A stretch of DNA of 64,000 nucleotides from Candidatus Endomicrobium macrotermitis (GTDB taxonomy: Bacteria; Elusimicrobiota; Endomicrobiia; Endomicrobiales; Endomicrobiaceae): the NCBI GenBank assembly GCA_031271405.1, contig JAISVT010000023.1, positions 1 to 64,000 of the forward strand, read 5' to 3'. A model generated the notes under the pieces. It was not told the origin of the DNA and ran no database searches. It saw only the letters and a program-made list of their open reading frames with translations. Of the stretch, positions 34,149 to 43,166 are shown piece after piece. The position numbers and the translations under genes are program-made. Every line of letters starts with the position of its first letter. Positions within the stretch are counted from its first letter, which is position 1.

Positions 34149-34971
34149 CGAAACCGCCCTGTTTGCAATTTTGGGTTATCCGGTAAAACATTCTTTTTCG
34201 CCGCAGATGCAAAACGCGTGGTTTAAAGACAAAAATCTCAACTGCGCATACGTTTCTTTTGAAACCTCTCCGGAAAAATTAAAACAAACCGTAAACTCTC
34301 TGAAACTTTTGGGATTTTGCGGGATAAACGTAACGATACCGCATAAAACCGAAATAATGAAATACCTTGATTTTGCCGGCATTGCGGCGAAATCGATAGG
34401 AAGCGTCAACACCATAGCGGTAAAGAACGGAAAACTTTACGGATACAATACCGACCATTCGGGACTTGCGTCGGACCTTGCGTCGAAAGGCGTAAAAATA
34501 AAAGAAAAAAAAGTTTTCGTTTTCGGCGCGGGCGGCGCGGCGCGGGCGGCTTTGTACGCGGCAAAAGGCGCGAAAGAAGTTTATATATCAAACAGGACTT
34601 TCAAAACGGCGAAGAAACTTGCAAAAGAATTTAAAGCCAAAGCGGTTTCTCCGGATGAAATCTCCGAAATTTTAAAAAGAGCCGATTTGATCATAAACGC
34701 TTCGGCATGCGGAATGTCCGCAAATGACGTTCTGCCGTTTAAAGCGGACAAATTAAACAAAAATGCCGTCATATACGATTTTATCTACGGCAAAATTACG
34801 CCTTTTGTCAAACTTGCGCGTAAAAAAGGCTTGAAATTTTTTACCGGCGAAGGAATGCTTATACGCCAGGGCGCGGACGGGTTTAAAATTTGGACGGGTA
34901 TGTATCCGGACGTAAAAAAAGCCCTTGACCGGTTTAAAAAGTTTTCGTCAAAACAAAAAAATAAGATTTAA
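34138..34971 (+). CDS. aroE: Shikimate dehydrogenase
   Basis: AroE reduces 3-dehydroshikimate to shikimate with NADPH in aromatic amino acid synthesis. The 277-residue protein has the substrate-binding N domain (GYPVKHSFSPQMQNAWF, with catalytic Lys in NVTIPHKTEIM), the SIGSVNTI segment, the Rossmann motif (VFGAGGAARAALYAA) with NRT binding NADP, and the C-terminal GEGMLIRQGADGFKIWTG. It overlaps the upstream TPR gene. A short-stem terminator follows. Confidence 0.94.
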   Translation: MLNNETALFAILGYPVKHSFSPQMQNAWFKDKNLNCAYVSFETSPEKLKQTVNSLKLLGFCGINVTIPHKTEIMKYLDFAGIAAKSIGSVNTIAVKNGKLYGYNTDHSGLASDLASKGVKIKEKKVFVFGAGGAARAALYAAKGAKEVYISNRTFKTAKKLAKEFKAKAVSPDEISEILKRADLIINASACGMSANDVLPFKADKLNKNAVIYDFIYGKITPFVKLARKKGLKFFTGEGMLIRQGADGFKIWTGMYPDVKKALDRFKKFSSKQKNKI

Positions 34972-34980
34972 ATTTTATTT

Positions 34981-35002
34981 TTGCCCGTTCGGGCATTTTT
35001 AT
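34981..35002 (+). terminator. Short hairpin with T-run after aroE
   Basis: TGCCC pairs with GGGCA around GTTC, followed by TTTTTATTATT. The stem is short, so it may be leaky; the PIN/TRAM gene starts 24 bases later. Confidence 0.55.
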
Positions 35003-35025
35003 TATTATATTTTTGCGAGGTTATC

Positions 35026-36078
35026 ATGCTTATTTGGATTGTACGTATCCTTGTTATTTTGGCAGGTCCGCTGATCGCTTATTTTCAGGTGGAACAGTCG
35101 TTGTCGAGCATTCTTATAGGATTCTCGATCTCGGCGGCAATAGTCTGTTTTGAGTATTTGTTTCAAATAACGCCTCTGGACACTTTGATAGTCGCAATCG
35201 TCGGCATAGTTTTGGGGCTTATCACGGCAAGGGTCATAAGTTTCGGCGCGGTGCTTCTGGACAATCCGGATATAGACAAATTCTTTGAAAAATACTCTCT
35301 TCTCCTGCAAATACTTTTTGCCTACTTCGGAATGACCGTGGCCGTAAAGAAAAAAGACGAAGTGGATTTGCTGGACAAAGATATTTTCAAAATGGCAAAA
35401 AAACGCAAAATACACGAAGTGATTCTTTTGGACACAAGCGCGGTAATCGACGGCAGGATTTCGGATATTTCGGAAACGAAATTTCTGCTTGCCACGCTTA
35501 TAATACCCAAATTCGTTTTGGACGAACTGCAGGCTCTTGCCGATTCCAACGACGCCATAAAACGCAACCGCGCCAAAAGGGGACTGGACATAGTCGCAAA
35601 ACTTAAAAAATCCGAAAATATAAGCGTGAAAATATACGACAAAGATTATGCTTCTTTGAACGGCGCGGACGCGAAAATAACGGAGCTCGCCAAAGATTTG
35701 GGCGCGAAAATAATAACCACCGATTTCAATTTGAACAAAGTGGCTTCCATACAGGGAATAACCGTTTTAAACATAAACGATCTGGCAAATTCCCTTATAC
35801 CGATATTTTTGCCGGGCGAAAGCATAATGATATTTCTTGTCAAAGAAGGCTCGCAGCAGAATCAGGCCGTCGGCTACCTTGAAGACGGGACCATGGTTGT
35901 AGCCGAAGACGGCAGAAAATATATCGGAAAAAGGGTAGAGCTTAACATTACTTCCATAATACAAAGTTCTTCGGGCAAGATAGTTTTCGGAAGAGTGGAA
36001 ACGCTTGACCAAAACCAAAATAAAGCCGGCAGCTCCAACAATAACAATCATCCCCGCAGAAACGGAAGGAATTCGTGA
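35026..36078 (+). CDS. PIN/TRAM-domain membrane protein (YacL-like)
   Basis: The 350-residue protein has about four N-terminal membrane segments (residues 1-110), a PIN domain (about 135-265; VILLDTSAVIDGRISDI, IPKFVLDELQALAD, and the acidic ITTDFNLNKVA) and a C-terminal TRAM domain (about 285-340). This is the YacL architecture, a membrane-attached putative nuclease often beside ispD, ispF and cysS. The start at 35026 is preferred because GCGAGG lies just upstream and the membrane segment begins there; an in-frame extension to 34981 would run through the hairpin. Its stop overlaps the ispD GTG by four bases. Confidence 0.9.
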   Translation: MLIWIVRILVILAGPLIAYFQVEQSLSSILIGFSISAAIVCFEYLFQITPLDTLIVAIVGIVLGLITARVISFGAVLLDNPDIDKFFEKYSLLLQILFAYFGMTVAVKKKDEVDLLDKDIFKMAKKRKIHEVILLDTSAVIDGRISDISETKFLLATLIIPKFVLDELQALADSNDAIKRNRAKRGLDIVAKLKKSENISVKIYDKDYASLNGADAKITELAKDLGAKIITTDFNLNKVASIQGITVLNINDLANSLIPIFLPGESIMIFLVKEGSQQNQAVGYLEDGTMVVAEDGRKYIGKRVELNITSIIQSSSGKIVFGRVETLDQNQNKAGSSNNNNHPRRNGRNS

Positions 36079-36743
36079 AAGCCGCGGCGATAATCGTTGC
36101 GGGCGGCTCCGGAAAACGTTTCGGTTCGCAGATCCCGAAACAGTTTTTAAATCTCAAAGGCAAGCCCGTATTTTTACACAGCGTTGAAGCATTTGCCTCT
36201 TTGAAAGTTTTTAAGCAAATAATAATTGTCGTTCCGGAAAAATTTGTGCCTATGACAAAGTCCGTCATTGCGGGGAATGCGGTGACGAGGCAGTCCGAGG
36301 CAGTTTCCGGAGGCAAAGAAAGATTCGATTCGGTAAAAAACGGTTTGGCATTGGTACAAAAAGATACAGACTATATAGCCGTTCACGACGCGGCAAGGCC
36401 TTTGATAAACAAAAAAGACATACTTGCCGTTCTTAAAAAAGCGGTTGAAAACCGAGCGGCTATAGCGGCTGAAAAAACAAAAGACACTATAAAAACCGTC
36501 AAAAACGGTTTTGTAACGCAAACTTTAGACAGAAGCGTTTTGTGGAATGTCCAAACGCCGCAAATCTTCGAAGCAAACCTTCTTTTTAAAGCATACGGAA
36601 AAAAAATTGCCGCGAATACGACCGACGATTCGATGCTTATAGAAAAATCGGGCATAAAAGTAGCGGTTGTAGAAACAAAGTTCCCTAATTTTAAAATAAC
36701 GGCAAAACAAGATTTAGAATCGGCGAAGCAGCTGTTGAAATAA
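36075..36743 (+). CDS. ispD: 2-C-methyl-D-erythritol 4-phosphate cytidylyltransferase
   Basis: IspD joins MEP with CTP in the non-mevalonate isoprenoid pathway. The 222-residue protein starts with GTG and [25 protein letters not shown], and has [24 protein letters not shown] and TPQIFE. The segment [16 protein letters not shown] (about residues 62-78), just before GGKERFDSV, is encoded by a palindromic repeat inserted in frame (36262-36298) and lies in a surface-loop region of the family. All the recognised nucleotide-binding motifs remain intact, so the enzyme is probably functional. It precedes ispF by 11 bases. Confidence 0.93.
   Translation: MKAAAIIVAGGSGKRFGSQIPKQFLNLKGKPVFLHSVEAFASLKVFKQIIIVVPEKFVPMTKSVIAGNAVTRQSEAVSGGKERFDSVKNGLALVQKDTDYIAVHDAARPLINKKDILAVLKKAVENRAAIAAEKTKDTIKTVKNGFVTQTLDRSVLWNVQTPQIFEANLLFKAYGKKIAANTTDDSMLIEKSGIKVAVVETKFPNFKITAKQDLESAKQLLK
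36262..36298. repeat. Palindromic repeat inserted in frame within ispD
   Basis: CCGTCATTGCGGGG, then AATGCGGTGACGAGGCAGTCC, resembles the widespread palindrome CGTCATTGCGAG...CGAAGCAATCC seen in intergenic regions of many bacteria. Here it stays in frame with the coding sequence, comparable to Rickettsia palindromic elements. Confidence 0.6.
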
Positions 36744-36754
36744 AGGACAAACCC

Positions 36755-37225
36755 ATGTTTACCGGTTTCGGATATGACGTTCACAAATTTAAAAAAGGCA
36801 GAAAATTAATACTCGGCGGCGTTGAAATCGCAAGCCCGAAAGGCCTTGACGGGCACAGCGACGCCGACGTTTTGATACATGCTTTAATGGACGCAATGCT
36901 TGGAGCCGCCGGACTCAACGACATAGGCCATTTTTTTCCTAACACCGATCCGGCGTATAAAGGAATATCAAGTATAAAGCTTTTGGGAATAGTTTATACG
37001 GAATTAAAAAAACGCGGCTTCAAAATCAACAATATAGATATGACGGTAATCGCGGAAAACCCTAAAATTTACCCGCATATTGACGCAATGAAAGAAAATA
37101 TTTCGAAGGCAATTAAACTAAAAACGGAAAGAATTGCAATAAAAGCCACGACAAACGAAAAAATGGGTTTTTTAGGCCGCGGCGAAGGCATGGCGGCAAT
37201 GGCTGTCGCGGCGATACGGAAATAA
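36755..37225 (+). CDS. ispF: 2-C-methyl-D-erythritol 2,4-cyclodiphosphate synthase
   Basis: The 156-residue enzyme forms MEcPP from CDP-ME2P. It has the metal site GYDVHKF (Asp-x-His), [33 protein letters not shown], and the C-terminal [33 protein letters not shown] precedes the ATG. It follows ispD, the common pairing, and leads into cysS 47 bases downstream. Confidence 0.96.
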   Translation: MFTGFGYDVHKFKKGRKLILGGVEIASPKGLDGHSDADVLIHALMDAMLGAAGLNDIGHFFPNTDPAYKGISSIKLLGIVYTELKKRGFKINNIDMTVIAENPKIYPHIDAMKENISKAIKLKTERIAIKATTNEKMGFLGRGEGMAAMAVAAIRK

Positions 37226-37272
37226 AGTTTGCCTCCCTGCGAGCAGAACGACTAATCGGATAAAGAGAAAAT

Positions 37273-38667
37273 ATGACTATAAAAGTTTACAATACGCTTT
37301 CGCATAAAGAAGAAGAGTTTACGCCTCAAAACAAAAATGAAGTTTCAATGTACGTTTGCGGCGTTACGCCTTATGACGAAGTTCATTTGGGGCACGCAAG
37401 GGCTTATGTCGTTTTCGACATAATAAAGAGGCATCTGCAAAACAGGGGTTATTGCGTAAAACACATCCAAAATTTTACCGATGTTGACGACAAAATAATC
37501 AAAAAAGCCGCCGAAAACGGAGTTGCTCCTTCCGAAATATCCCAAAAATACATAGACGATTATTTCGCGCAGATGGAAAAATTAAACATTTCAAAAGCTG
37601 CCGAATATCCGCGCGTTACGAAAATGATACCCGAAATAACCGGTTTCGTTAAAACTCTTATAGACAAAGGTTTTGCCTACGAAATTGACGGAGACGTGTA
37701 TTTTTCCGTAGAAAAATTCAAAGATTACGGAAAACTCTCGAAAAGAAATTTAGCCGATATGCGTTCCGGCGCAAGAGTCGAAGTCAACGAAGAAAAGGCG
37801 AATGCCTTTGATTTTGCTTTGTGGAAAAAGACAAAAGAGAACGAACCCGAAGAATCGTCCTGGGACAGCCCGTGGGGAAAAGGCAGGCCGGGCTGGCATA
37901 TAGAATGCTCCGTAATGTCGTCAAAACTGCTCGGGGACACCATAGACATACACGGGGGCGGGCAGGACTTGATTTTCCCCCACCACGAAAACGAAATTGC
38001 CCAAAGCGAAGCCGCGACCGGAAAACAGTTTGTAAAATACTGGATCCACAACGGTTTTGTCACAATAAATAAAGAAAAAATGTCAAAATCGCTTAACAAT
38101 TTTTTTACGTTAAGGGAAATTTTTGAGAAATACGACCCGAGAGTCGTGCGGTACTATCTTTTAACGCAGCATTATAAAAGCCCTTTGGACTTTTCGGACG
38201 AAGGCTTAAACGCCGCAAAAAACGCTTTACAGGGTTTGGACGATGCGTATTTAAGGCTTGCCGCCGCAGTCAAAGAAAGCTCCGATAATATTTCGGACGC
38301 GGATTTAAAAGATCTCAAAGAAAAATTTCTTAAAGCGCTGGATGACGATTTTAATTCGGAAAAAGCGCTGGCGCGCCTGCATGAAATTAAACACCTTATA
38401 TTAAACGAACTTTTTAAATCGGATGCCGAAAGGCTGGCTCAATTAAAAAAACTGTTTGAAGAAACGGCCGAAAAATCGCTCGGAATAATTTTGCCGAAAG
38501 AAAACGTTTCGGACAAAGAACTGCAAGATATGCTTACTCAAAGAAACGCCGCCAGAGCGGCGAAAAACTGGCCGGAAGCCGACAGATTGAGAAAAACTAT
38601 AGATGAGAAAGGCTATAAAATAGCAGATAATAAAGACGGAAGTTCAGTCCTTGTGAAAAAAATATAG
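37273..38667 (+). CDS. cysS: Cysteinyl-tRNA synthetase
   Basis: The 464-residue class I synthetase has a HIGH-type motif (HLGHARAYVVF, about 38-48), KMSKS (EKMSKSLNNFFTL) and the zinc ligands in CGVTPYD, GWHIECSVMSSKLLG and the GGGQDLIFPHHENE region. The C-terminal domain ends in YKIADNKDGSSVLVKK. It lies in the common ispD-ispF-cysS-rlmB order. Confidence 0.97.
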   Translation: MTIKVYNTLSHKEEEFTPQNKNEVSMYVCGVTPYDEVHLGHARAYVVFDIIKRHLQNRGYCVKHIQNFTDVDDKIIKKAAENGVAPSEISQKYIDDYFAQMEKLNISKAAEYPRVTKMIPEITGFVKTLIDKGFAYEIDGDVYFSVEKFKDYGKLSKRNLADMRSGARVEVNEEKANAFDFALWKKTKENEPEESSWDSPWGKGRPGWHIECSVMSSKLLGDTIDIHGGGQDLIFPHHENEIAQSEAATGKQFVKYWIHNGFVTINKEKMSKSLNNFFTLREIFEKYDPRVVRYYLLTQHYKSPLDFSDEGLNAAKNALQGLDDAYLRLAAAVKESSDNISDADLKDLKEKFLKALDDDFNSEKALARLHEIKHLILNELFKSDAERLAQLKKLFEETAEKSLGIILPKENVSDKELQDMLTQRNAARAAKNWPEADRLRKTIDEKGYKIADNKDGSSVLVKKI

Positions 38668-38799
38668 CGGTGAACGGCGATGCAGGGATGCATTGAGGCA
38701 TAGATGCATGGCAAAGACAAGACAGGCACTATACATCTTAAGGAAGCTATGGCATACGCGCATAACAAAAACCATAAAAAAACAATCAGCGAGCCTTTA

Positions 38800-39516
38800 A
38801 TGAATATAGTTTACGGCCGCAATCCCGTTTTGGAACTGCTTAAAGCCGGAAAAAGAACCGTAAACAAAATAATGATAGCCCAAACCGCGCGCGGAACCGC
38901 CGTTTCGGAAATAATTGACCTTGCAAGAAGCAAAGGCATTGCCGTTCACAATGTCCCGCCCGAAAAGCTTGATAAATATTCCGAAAACTCGCAAGGCGTT
39001 GCCGCTGAAGTTTCACCTATGGAATATATCGAAGTTGAAGATTTGATCGCCTCGGCCAAAAAAGAAGCAAACCCTCTTTTGGTTATTTTGGACGGAATCG
39101 AAGACCCGCATAATCTCGGGGCAATCATACGCAACTGCGTAGCATTCGGCGCTCACGGCGTGATAATACCCAAATGGCGCGCCGCAGGCGTAACCGAAAC
39201 CGCGGCAAAAGCTTCCGCGGGCGCGATAGAACATATACCCGTTTCAAGGGTAGTCAATACAAATCAAACGATAGAATTATTGAAAAAACACGGTTTCTGG
39301 ATTGCGGGAGCGGAAAACGGCGGAGAACTTCTTGATAATGCAAAACTTCCTTTTCCTTTGGCGGTTATAATCGGAAGCGAGGGCGCCGGGATCCATAACC
39401 TTACGAAGAAAAACTGCGACTTTTTAATATCCATACCCCAAAAAAACACAATATCTTCCCTTAACGCTTCGTGCGCTTCCGCAGTAATCCTGTACGAAAT
39501 ATCAAAAAACAAATAA
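38800..39516 (+). CDS. rlmB: 23S rRNA 2'-O-methyltransferase of the SpoU/TrmH (RlmB) family
   Basis: RlmB methylates a ribose in 23S rRNA (G2251 in E. coli). The 238-residue protein starts YGRNPVLELLKAGKRTVNKI, the substrate-binding domain, and has the SPOUT knot with DGIEDPHNLGAIIRNC, PVSRVVNTNQTIELLK, VIIGSEGAGIHNLTKK and SIPQKNTISSLNASCASAVILYE. The start at 38800 fits the family; the in-frame extension to 38704 is low-complexity. Its stop codon lies in the left arm of an inverted repeat. Confidence 0.93.
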   Translation: MNIVYGRNPVLELLKAGKRTVNKIMIAQTARGTAVSEIIDLARSKGIAVHNVPPEKLDKYSENSQGVAAEVSPMEYIEVEDLIASAKKEANPLLVILDGIEDPHNLGAIIRNCVAFGAHGVIIPKWRAAGVTETAAKASAGAIEHIPVSRVVNTNQTIELLKKHGFWIAGAENGGELLDNAKLPFPLAVIIGSEGAGIHNLTKKNCDFLISIPQKNTISSLNASCASAVILYEISKNK

Positions 39517-39579
39517 CAATTTCGGAGTTTCGGCAAAGCCGAAACGGATATTTTGTTTTTCCGTTAATTGTTATTTGTT
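39508..39579. repeat. Inverted repeat carrying the stop codons of two convergent genes
   Basis: AACAAATAACAATT (39508-39521) and its perfect inverted copy AATTGTTATTTGTT (39566-39579) flank the hairpin GTTTCGGCaaaGCCGAAAC (39527-39545). The TAA of rlmB and the TAA of the opposite acyltransferase gene occupy equivalent positions in the arms. T-rich sequence after the hairpin may permit termination. Confidence 0.75.
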
Positions 39580-41955
39580 ATTCAGGCCTAACGCGATTTG
39601 TTTTATTTTTTTCAGGTCTATTTTCCCGTTGCCGAGCATAGGAAAATCATCGACTTTGTAAAAATTTTCTTTTTTGGGGATCCACAGGTTAGGAAGGCTG
39701 CTTTCTTTTAATTTTACCGTAATCGAAGAAACGTCTCTGTCTCCTTTATACAATACCACAAGTTTTTCGCCTTTTTTATCGTCCGGCACCGCAGTAACAA
39801 CCGCAAAATGTTCCCGGGCGTCCGAAACGTTGTGAATTTCTTCCTCTATTCTTATCTGGGGAACCATCTCCCCACCGATTTTGCTGAACCTGCTCAGCCT
39901 GTCGGTTATCGCTATGAATCCGTCTTCGTCTATTATCGCTATGTCGCCCGTTATGTACCATCCGTCTTTTATTACTTCCGCCGTCTTTTCAGGGTCGTTC
40001 AAATAACCTTTCATTACGTTCGGCCCTTTTATCATAAGCATGCCTTCCTGACCGAAAGGCAAAAGCCCGTAAGTTTCGGGGTTGACTATTTTTGCGGCAA
40101 TCCCGGGCAAAGGGTGCCCGACCGTTCCGGCTTTGTTTCCGGTCTGAACCTTTTTAGTTTTGGCATCGACAAAGCACGGGATTCCCACGGATACTATAGG
40201 CGAAAGTTCAGTCGCGCCGTAACCTTCGTATATCGGTTTTTGAAATTTCTCGTAAAATGCGGCCGACACCGCCTGCTTTAATTTTTCCGCTCCCGCTATG
40301 ATAAGCCTTAAAGAATCGAACTGTTCCTTGGAACATTTTCTGGTATAAGAATTTAAAAAAGTGGGCGTTCCCACCATAAGCGTGCATTTGAATTTCTGCG
40401 TCATTTCGCCTATTTTCTGCGCTTCCGTAGGGCTTGGATGAAGAGCCGCGCCTATGCCGTAATAAGCGCAAAGCCATACCGTTATGGTATAGCCGAAAGC
40501 ATGAAACAGCGGAAGCATTCCGGCCACTATATCGTCGTCTTTGAGATCTATAATCTGCGCCGCGGCTTCTATGTTCGATACTATATTTTGATGCGTAAGC
40601 ATTATGCCTTTGGGTTCGCCGGTAGTGCCGCTTGAAAAAATTACCGTAGCCAAGTCGTCTATATTTTTAATATCGCCTTTGACGTATCTTTTTATAAGCA
40701 ATTTCGCCGGCAATATTAAAGCGGCCGCGAGTATTTTCAGTTTTTCCGCAGCGGTTATTCCCGCGCTTATGTCTTCGGCAAAATCCGCGACGGAGTCAAA
40801 GTGATGTAAATTTATTTTTTCGGTAAAAACGCGCGAAGTAATTATCTGTTTGATGCCGCATTGGCGCACGCAGGATTCAAGCGTTTCGGCCGTAGAAGTA
40901 AAATTAAGATTTACGGGGATTTTTCCGGCAAAAGCGGCGGCAATATTGATTATCGCGCCCGCTATGGTGGTGGGCAGCAAAACGCCTATCATCTCGCCTT
41001 CCTCGCCGGTTTTGCCGATTCTGCGCGACATTGCCGCGGCGGCCACAAACACTTTCAAAAAATTCAGTTTTGTGTTCAAATCCCCGAAACAAAATCTGAA
41101 CGGATGTTTTCTCATTTCATATATAAAACCTATATGAAGCTTTCTCTGGCTGTCGCCTCTCAGCTTAAAAGCGTCCGCGGACAGTTCCTGCACCGCAAGG
41201 CGCACCTGAAACGCCTGCGAAGACGAAAGCATAGGTTTGCCCACGCTTACCGTAACGGGATAAGGGATGACTTTCGGCAAAGTCCATTTGAGTTTTCCGC
41301 CTTCAAAAGAAAATGTCGAACCCCACATTCTGTCCAAATGCAAAGGTATTACCGGAACGTCAAGATTTCTTACAATAAATTCAAACCCTCTTTTGAAAGG
41401 CAGCATATTGCCGGTATGGGTCAAATCTCCTTCCGCGAATATACAGACGATTTCTCCGTTTTTTATTGAATTGCGCGCTTCTTCCAAAGCGCGCCCTATT
41501 GCTTTGGGGTTGTCGTTCGAATCTATGGGAATGCTGTTTGAAGGGGTCAAAAAAGGTTTGAGAAAAGGGTGTTCTTTAAATTCTTTTCCCACGAAAAATT
41601 TCACCGGGCGTTTAATCGCCGAAAATATCACGGCATGATCTATGTAAGAAACCGAGTTTGACACCAAAAGCGCGCCGCCGGTCAAAGGAATATTTTCGTG
41701 TCCGACCGTTTTTATCTTATAAATCGTGTGGTTAAGAATCCAGATGACGGCGTAAAGAGTCTGCACCGGTTTGTATATTATCATCAAAAGGGAAAACACA
41801 AGGAACCCGAGCAGAACAACGGTAAGAGCGGAACCGAATATTACGGGGATAAATTCAAGAATAGTAAGCGTTATAAGTACGGCAAAAACGGCAAATACCA
41901 ATACTATAGCTTTCGGAAACACCAAAGTTACGATCAGCCTCTTTATCTTATTCAT
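39571..41955 (-). CDS. Aas-like bifunctional acyltransferase/acyl-ACP synthetase
   Basis: The 794-residue protein has two N-terminal membrane segments (residues 8-65), a PlsC-type acyltransferase domain (about 85-250) and an AMP-binding ligase domain (about 310-780; VIFSSGTTGEPKGIMLTH, GYGATELSP, WYITGDIAIIDEDGFIAITDR). The arrangement matches the Aas family, which re-acylates lysophosphatidylethanolamine and charges acyl carrier protein with fatty acid. In the acyltransferase HxxxxD motif the sequence reads SNSVSYIDH, so the catalytic His appears to be Ser; the later motif EGDLTHTG also departs from the usual EGTR-like form. The ligase half looks intact, so it may act mainly as an acyl-ACP or acyl-CoA synthetase. 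Confidence 0.85.
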   Translation of the reverse strand: MNKIKRLIVTLVFPKAIVLVFAVFAVLITLTILEFIPVIFGSALTVVLLGFLVFSLLMIIYKPVQTLYAVIWILNHTIYKIKTVGHENIPLTGGALLVSNSVSYIDHAVIFSAIKRPVKFFVGKEFKEHPFLKPFLTPSNSIPIDSNDNPKAIGRALEEARNSIKNGEIVCIFAEGDLTHTGNMLPFKRGFEFIVRNLDVPVIPLHLDRMWGSTFSFEGGKLKWTLPKVIPYPVTVSVGKPMLSSSQAFQVRLAVQELSADAFKLRGDSQRKLHIGFIYEMRKHPFRFCFGDLNTKLNFLKVFVAAAAMSRRIGKTGEEGEMIGVLLPTTIAGAIINIAAAFAGKIPVNLNFTSTAETLESCVRQCGIKQIITSRVFTEKINLHHFDSVADFAEDISAGITAAEKLKILAAALILPAKLLIKRYVKGDIKNIDDLATVIFSSGTTGEPKGIMLTHQNIVSNIEAAAQIIDLKDDDIVAGMLPLFHAFGYTITVWLCAYYGIGAALHPSPTEAQKIGEMTQKFKCTLMVGTPTFLNSYTRKCSKEQFDSLRLIIAGAEKLKQAVSAAFYEKFQKPIYEGYGATELSPIVSVGIPCFVDAKTKKVQTGNKAGTVGHPLPGIAAKIVNPETYGLLPFGQEGMLMIKGPNVMKGYLNDPEKTAEVIKDGWYITGDIAIIDEDGFIAITDRLSRFSKIGGEMVPQIRIEEEIHNVSDAREHFAVVTAVPDDKKGEKLVVLYKGDRDVSSITVKLKESSLPNLWIPKKENFYKVDDFPMLGNGKIDLKKIKQIALGLNNK

Positions 41956-42022
41956 TAGACAATAATTATACTATTTTTTTCAAACATTTGAATTTTTTAA
42001 AAAAATATGTATAATTATTGAA

Positions 42023-42051
42023 TTGTTGCTTGTGAAAGCCGGAAATATTAT
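42023..42051 (+). promoter_or_regulatory. Promoter of tRNA-Asn
   Basis: TTGTTG (42023-42028), a 17-base spacer and TATTAT (42046-42051). The expected start is about 23 bases before the tRNA. Confidence 0.5.
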
Positions 42052-42080
42052 ATATCCGCATAATACACCAATAAATTAGT

Positions 42081-42152
42081 TCCGACGTAGCTCAATGGTG
42101 GAGCAATCGGCTGTTAACCGATCGGTTACTGGTTCGAGTCCAGTCGTCGGAG
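42081..42152 (+). tRNA. tRNA-Asn (anticodon GTT)
   Basis: Acceptor TCCGACG pairs with CGTCGGA. Anticodon stem ATCGG/CCGAT holds loop CTGTTAA (GTT). T stem ACTGG/CCAGT holds TTCGAGT. Discriminator is G. CCA is not encoded. A terminator follows. Confidence 0.96.
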
Positions 42153-42176
42153 CTCTCTTTTTTAGCGATGTTTGAC

Positions 42177-42213
42177 AAAAAGCCGTCCGGCAATATTGCC
42201 GGACGGCTTTTTG
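42177..42213 (+). terminator. Intrinsic terminator of tRNA-Asn
   Basis: AAAAGCCGTCCGGCAA pairs with TTGCCGGACGGCTTTT around TAT-rich centre, followed by T residues. Confidence 0.92.
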
Positions 42214-42370
42214 CATGTAAAATCAATATGTTTTTTGTTCCTCTGCGAGGGCGTACATTTAACCGCATTGACTTTACCGCCGAAAAGGCTGCAGTATGCG
42301 TTCAATTTATTAAAAGAGGCGTTTTATAAAAAAACATAAGCCGTATCTGCCGTCAAACAGCGGCAACTGG

Positions 42371-43057
42371 ATGTTTTCTATTTTTTTATTTGCCGGATTG
42401 CTTATAATGCTTTTCGGTTTTGGGCTTGTACGTAATAACTACGAGTTTTTCAGGACAAGTTTAAAAGCCGCCGGCACCATTACGGACATAACAATTGAAA
42501 GACGCGGACATGATGACAAAAGTTACCGCGTAGTTGCCGCCTACAATGTAGACGGACAGGACTATAAAAGTATCGTCAAATTCTATCATTCCGGCATGCG
42601 CGTCGGCGATGATATTACTATGTACTATAATCCGTATAATCCGGCAGACGCGCGAACGATGAGCGGCGATATTATAGGAAGCGGTCTTGTATCGCTTTTC
42701 GGACTGATATTCTCTCTGGTCGGTTTTGTGCCTCTTGTCAGAAATATACGGCGCAGAAGAGAACTTATAACTCTTTTTAAAACCGGCATAAAACGCGAAG
42801 TTGCGATTAGCCATATTTATCAATATGACGGCTATAAAGTTAACCGTAAATCGCCATACATAATACGGGCCGATCTTTCCGATTCCGGACGGACAATCTC
42901 CTTTTCATCCGAATATTTATGGTTTAATCCCGAGTTCTACGCAAAACCCGGAGATATTATATATGTATACATCTCCGCGGAAAATCCGGACAAATATTTT
43001 CTGGACGTAACCCCGATATATCTGAAAAGCAAACAAAAACTTCCCCCGCGGCTTTAA
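42371..43057 (+). CDS. DUF3592 membrane protein
   Basis: The 228-residue (or 243-residue) protein has two membrane segments (FSIFLFAGLLIMLFGFGLV near the start; SGLVSLFGLIFSLVGFVPLV about 98-117) flanking a soluble domain with GTITDITIERRGHDDKSYRVVAAYNVDG and VGDDITMYYNPYNPADAR, the DUF3592 (PF12158) pattern. The ATG at 42371 has no ribosome site. An ATA codon 45 bases upstream (42326) is in frame and has AAGAGG at 42314-42319 with ideal spacing, and the extra residues (KKHKPYLPSNSGNW) look like a natural N-terminus, so translation may really start there. Function unknown. Confidence 0.78.
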   Translation: MFSIFLFAGLLIMLFGFGLVRNNYEFFRTSLKAAGTITDITIERRGHDDKSYRVVAAYNVDGQDYKSIVKFYHSGMRVGDDITMYYNPYNPADARTMSGDIIGSGLVSLFGLIFSLVGFVPLVRNIRRRRELITLFKTGIKREVAISHIYQYDGYKVNRKSPYIIRADLSDSGRTISFSSEYLWFNPEFYAKPGDIIYVYISAENPDKYFLDVTPIYLKSKQKLPPRL

Positions 43058-43076
43058 AATACGCGGGGGAAGTTTT
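43036..43076 (+). terminator. Intrinsic terminator overlapping the DUF3592 stop
   Basis: AAAACTTCCCCCGCG pairs perfectly with CGCGGGGGAAGTTTT; the TAA of the gene lies in the loop. Confidence 0.9.
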
Positions 43077-43166
43077 ATTTGTTTTGATACCGCATCACAT
43101 AAATTCATAGCCTCTCATCAAAGTAAAGGACGATCCGTTATTTTATCGTACAAACAGGTGTCTTAT

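Noticed and set aside
34583-34772. Short minus-strand frames opposite aroE and the PIN/TRAM gene
   Set aside because: They overlap well-supported genes and show no independent coding signs.
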